Source: Gemmatimonadota bacterium | GTDB taxonomy: Bacteria > Gemmatimonadota > Gemmatimonadetes > Palauibacterales > Palauibacteraceae | Length of the DNA: 33,221 nucleotides | Direction: 5' to 3' | Assembly: GCA_027295155.1 (NCBI GenBank) | Contig: JAPULH010000074.1 | Location: 1-33,221, forward strand | Part shown: one piece after another, positions 31,693-33,221 of the stretch | Layout of the letters: each line of letters starts with the position of its first letter | Position numbering within the stretch: position 1 is the first letter of the stretch | Translations under genes and position numbers: made by a program | Notes under the pieces: generated by a model | What the model was told of the DNA's origin: nothing | Database searches by the model: none | What the model saw: the letters and a program-made list of their open reading frames with translations, nothing else

Positions 31693-32052
31693 ATGATCCC
31701 CCTTCCGACTTCACTGCCGCCTCTTCCGCCACAGGCCGCCCGCGTCTTTCGGGCTACCGTGCACGGCCTGGTCTTCGGGGACAGGGCTCGGCATCTCCTC
31801 AGCGTACGATCGGGAGAGCCGCTGATGCTCGTCCCGGATCCACCCGGCACGGCCCTCGATCAGGTGTGGGTCCACCTCCACCGTGGCGACGCGATCGGGC
31901 ATCTCCCGAACGAGATCGCCAGCTGGCTCGGGCCGTGGCTGCGGCGGGGTGGTCGGGCGACGGTTCGTCCGCTTCGTGTGGGAGACGACGGCGTGCCGAG
32001 CTGGAAGCGGCTCCTCGTCGAGGTCGCTTGCGATGGAGCCGGTCTCCGCTAA
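31693..32052 (+). CDS. Small stand-alone HIRAN-like domain protein
   Basis: A 119-residue protein. The segment 'LSVRSGEPLMLVPDPPGTAL' followed by 'DQVWVHLHRGDAIGHLPNEI' and 'ASWLGPWLRRGGRATVRPLR' follows the HIRAN pattern (L-x-x-G-x-x-L-x-L ... P-x-N-x-x-D ... V ... G-x-x-I-G-x-L-P). HIRAN domains recognise 3' ends of single-stranded or damaged DNA in SWI/SNF and other repair enzymes. Here the domain stands alone. ATG 31693 has GGAGG 3 bases upstream. It is divergent from the desulfurase across a 148-base gap with no clear promoter. A DNA-repair role is inferred from the domain only. Confidence 0.62.
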   Translation: MIPLPTSLPPLPPQAARVFRATVHGLVFGDRARHLLSVRSGEPLMLVPDPPGTALDQVWVHLHRGDAIGHLPNEIASWLGPWLRRGGRATVRPLRVGDDGVPSWKRLLVEVACDGAGLR

Positions 32053-32078
32053 CGTGGCCCGGTCCCCGCTAACATGGC
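32039..32078 (+). repeat. 20-base tandem duplication at the 3' end of the HIRAN gene
   Basis: CCGGTCTCCGCTAACGTGGC (32039-32058) is followed directly by CCGGTCCCCGCTAACATGGC (32059-32078), 18 of 20 identical. The gene's TAA stop lies in the first copy and is repeated in the second. It abuts repeat copy E. Confidence 0.85.
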
Positions 32079-32105
32079 CCGCCGTACTTCTTCAGCCGCC
32101 TTCTA
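32076..32105 (-). repeat. Stop-codon-linked repeat, copy E
   Basis: Read on the minus strand, TAGAAGGCGGCTGAAGAAGT followed by ACGGCGGGCC. Its first triplet is the TAG stop of the bshB1 gene. It lies between the convergent HIRAN-like gene and bshB1, the same setting as copies A and D. Confidence 0.75.
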
Positions 32106-32846
32106 CAGCGACCTCACGGGGAGCTGCACGACGTCGTCCACCCGCACCGTCTCGTCCGTGTAGTACGGTTCCCCGTACGGCGAGCGGATCAGCGATCCGT
32201 AGTGCCGTGCCTGAGTCTCGACGAGCTCGTAGAGCGGCTGACCGGTAGGGAAGATCTCGCCCGCGGACTCCGTGGCTTCGAACTGCGAGGCGTAGCAGCG
32301 GATCGCCTCCATCTTCCGCCGGAAGTGCTCCTCCTCCAGGCGAACGACGAAGGTGGGCTTTATGGGGTCCTCCCGGTAGCTGAGTGCGTACAGCAGCTTG
32401 TGCGGCCTGTGAGCCGGCGCCTCCCGGGAGCCGTAGCGGGCCAAGCCGGCGAGGAAGCAGGCGTCGCGTCCCAGCTCGGCGGCCACCCGGTGGTCCGGGT
32501 GTCTTCCGCGGGAGAAGGGAAGGATCACGACCCTGGGGCGCAGGCGCCGGATCATGGTCGCGAGCCGCTCGCGGCTCTCCGGGCCGTTGACCACGCCCGC
32601 GTCCGGAAGGCCCGCGTTCCATCGCACCGCCAGCCCGAGCACCTCGGCGGCTCGCTCGGCCTCCTCTGCCCGCACGTCCGCCGAGCCGCGGGTACCCATC
32701 TCGCCCTCCGTGAGGTCGATCGCGCCGGTGCGGTATCCCTGCTCCACGCACCGGATGAGCGTCCCACCGCAGGTGAGCTCGACGTCGTCCCGGTGGGCGG
32801 CGATCGCCAGAACGTCGACTTTCGGTGGATCACCGGTTGGTGCCAA
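32103..32846 (-). CDS. bshB1: Bacillithiol biosynthesis deacetylase BshB1 (PIG-L family)
   Basis: A 247-residue zinc deacetylase that converts GlcNAc-malate to GlcN-malate in bacillithiol synthesis. The metal motif is 'AIAAHRDDVELTCGGTL' (His18, Asp21), with Arg where the family normally has Pro (AHPDD). The second motif 'FSRGRHPDHRVAAELG' supplies His116 and His119. 'DLTEGEMGTRGS', 'RWNAGLPDAGV' and 'CYASQF' are typical of the BshB1 branch. TTG 32846 is the only good start near the conserved N-terminus; no strong ribosome binding site is visible. It follows the ABC permease stop by 4 bases. bshA and bshC are not in the window. Other PIG-L deacetylases cannot be excluded. Confidence 0.88.
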   Translation of the reverse strand: MAPTGDPPKVDVLAIAAHRDDVELTCGGTLIRCVEQGYRTGAIDLTEGEMGTRGSADVRAEEAERAAEVLGLAVRWNAGLPDAGVVNGPESRERLATMIRRLRPRVVILPFSRGRHPDHRVAAELGRDACFLAGLARYGSREAPAHRPHKLLYALSYREDPIKPTFVVRLEEEHFRRKMEAIRCYASQFEATESAGEIFPTGQPLYELVETQARHYGSLIRSPYGEPYYTDETVRVDDVVQLPVRSL

Positions 32847-32850
32847 CAGG

Positions 32851-33221
32851 CTACTCGTACCGGAGCGCCTCGACGGGATCGAGGCGTGCTCCCCGCGCGG
32901 CGGGATACAGGCCGAAACCGATTCCGGTGAGAGCGGAAACAGCGAGCGCCGCGGCGATGGCCCAGATAGGCGCCTCGGCGGGAACGGGGGACCAGCGGTT
33001 CAGGCCGAACACGATGCCGCCGCCGAGAACGAGTCCGAGCGCGCCGCCGAACAGCGTGAGCGTCGAGGCCTCGACGAGGAACTGCCAGAGGATGTCGCGC
33101 CGTCGCGCGCCCATGGATTTCCTGAGTCCGATCTCGCGCGTCCGTTCGGTGACGGAGATCATCATGATCCCGATCACGCCGACGCCGCCCACCATGAGGC
33201 CCACGCTGGAGAGCGCCACCA
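32851..33221 (-). CDS. ABC transporter permease (MacB/FtsX family), C-terminal part
   Basis: The open frame runs off the right edge, so only about the last 123 residues are seen. Three membrane helices surround the MacB/FtsX hallmark 'MMISVTERTREIGLRKSMGA' and 'RRRDILWQFLVEA'. The end, 'GFGLYPAARGARLDPVEALRYE', is the standard C-terminus of MacB-type permeases that work with an ATPase and often a membrane-fusion protein to move lipoproteins, peptides or drugs across the envelope. The start codon and the partners are outside the window. Confidence 0.92.
   Translation of the reverse strand, partial: VALSSVGLMVGGVGVIGIMMISVTERTREIGLRKSMGARRRDILWQFLVEASTLTLFGGALGLVLGGGIVFGLNRWSPVPAEAPIWAIAAALAVSALTGIGFGLYPAARGARLDPVEALRYE

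Noticed and set aside
30141-32072. 643-residue plus-strand ORF
   Set aside because: Antisense to mnmA and the cysteine desulfurase, with an Arg/Pro-rich composition typical of GC-rich shadows.

Overview
The window is high-GC, gene-dense bacterial chromosome that looks vertically inherited. No phage genes, insertion sequences, CRISPR arrays, tRNA or rRNA genes were seen. The long housekeeping gene order, the exported prolyl oligopeptidase and M14 peptidase, a membrane pyrophosphatase, a bacillithiol-type deacetylase and SPOR-domain proteins next to smc would all fit Gemmatimonadota or a related lineage. That placement is inference from gene content and is not proven by anything in the window.

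Layout. 1-6509 is an exported degradative block: the tail of a thioredoxin-like protein, a secreted S9A prolyl oligopeptidase, a divergently encoded secreted sorbosone-dehydrogenase-like beta-propeller and a secreted M14 zinc carboxypeptidase. A good sigma70-type promoter at 6560-6588 opens a long plus-strand housekeeping run: prs, rplY/ctc, pth, hppA (membrane pyrophosphatase), rpsF, rpsR, a DUF2232 membrane protein, rplI and rsfS. Next come two SPOR-domain envelope proteins, smc, a metallo-beta-lactamase-fold hydrolase, aroF and a YraN-family gene. The SRP RNA gene (ffs, absent from the ORF track) follows with its own promoter. After it lie dnaX, ybaB-like, recR, a small membrane protein, pgsA, a CinA-type amidohydrolase, grpE and dnaJ. 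The end of the window carries mnmA with its cysteine desulfurase on the minus strand, a stand-alone HIRAN-like protein, bshB1 and the end of a MacB-type ABC permease.

How the genes work together. The first block would let the cell break down peptides and oxidise sugars outside the cytoplasm. The central block joins PRPP supply, ribosome assembly and silencing, PPi-driven ion pumping, SRP-dependent export, replication and repair (dnaX, recR), chromosome condensation (smc), lipid head-group synthesis and chaperones. MnmA and the adjacent desulfurase form a tRNA 2-thiouridine module.

The two most unusual observations are these. First, an intergenic repeat family whose members start exactly on the stop codon of the upstream gene in all five clear cases (2303-2360, 12049-12080, 15510-15543, 29141-29170, 32076-32105). 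Second, a fusion protein at 15572-16834 in which a BY-kinase/CpsD-like domain has lost its nucleotide-binding motifs. A 9-nt tandem repeat stands where the P-loop should be, and a transmembrane helix and two tandem SPOR-like domains follow.
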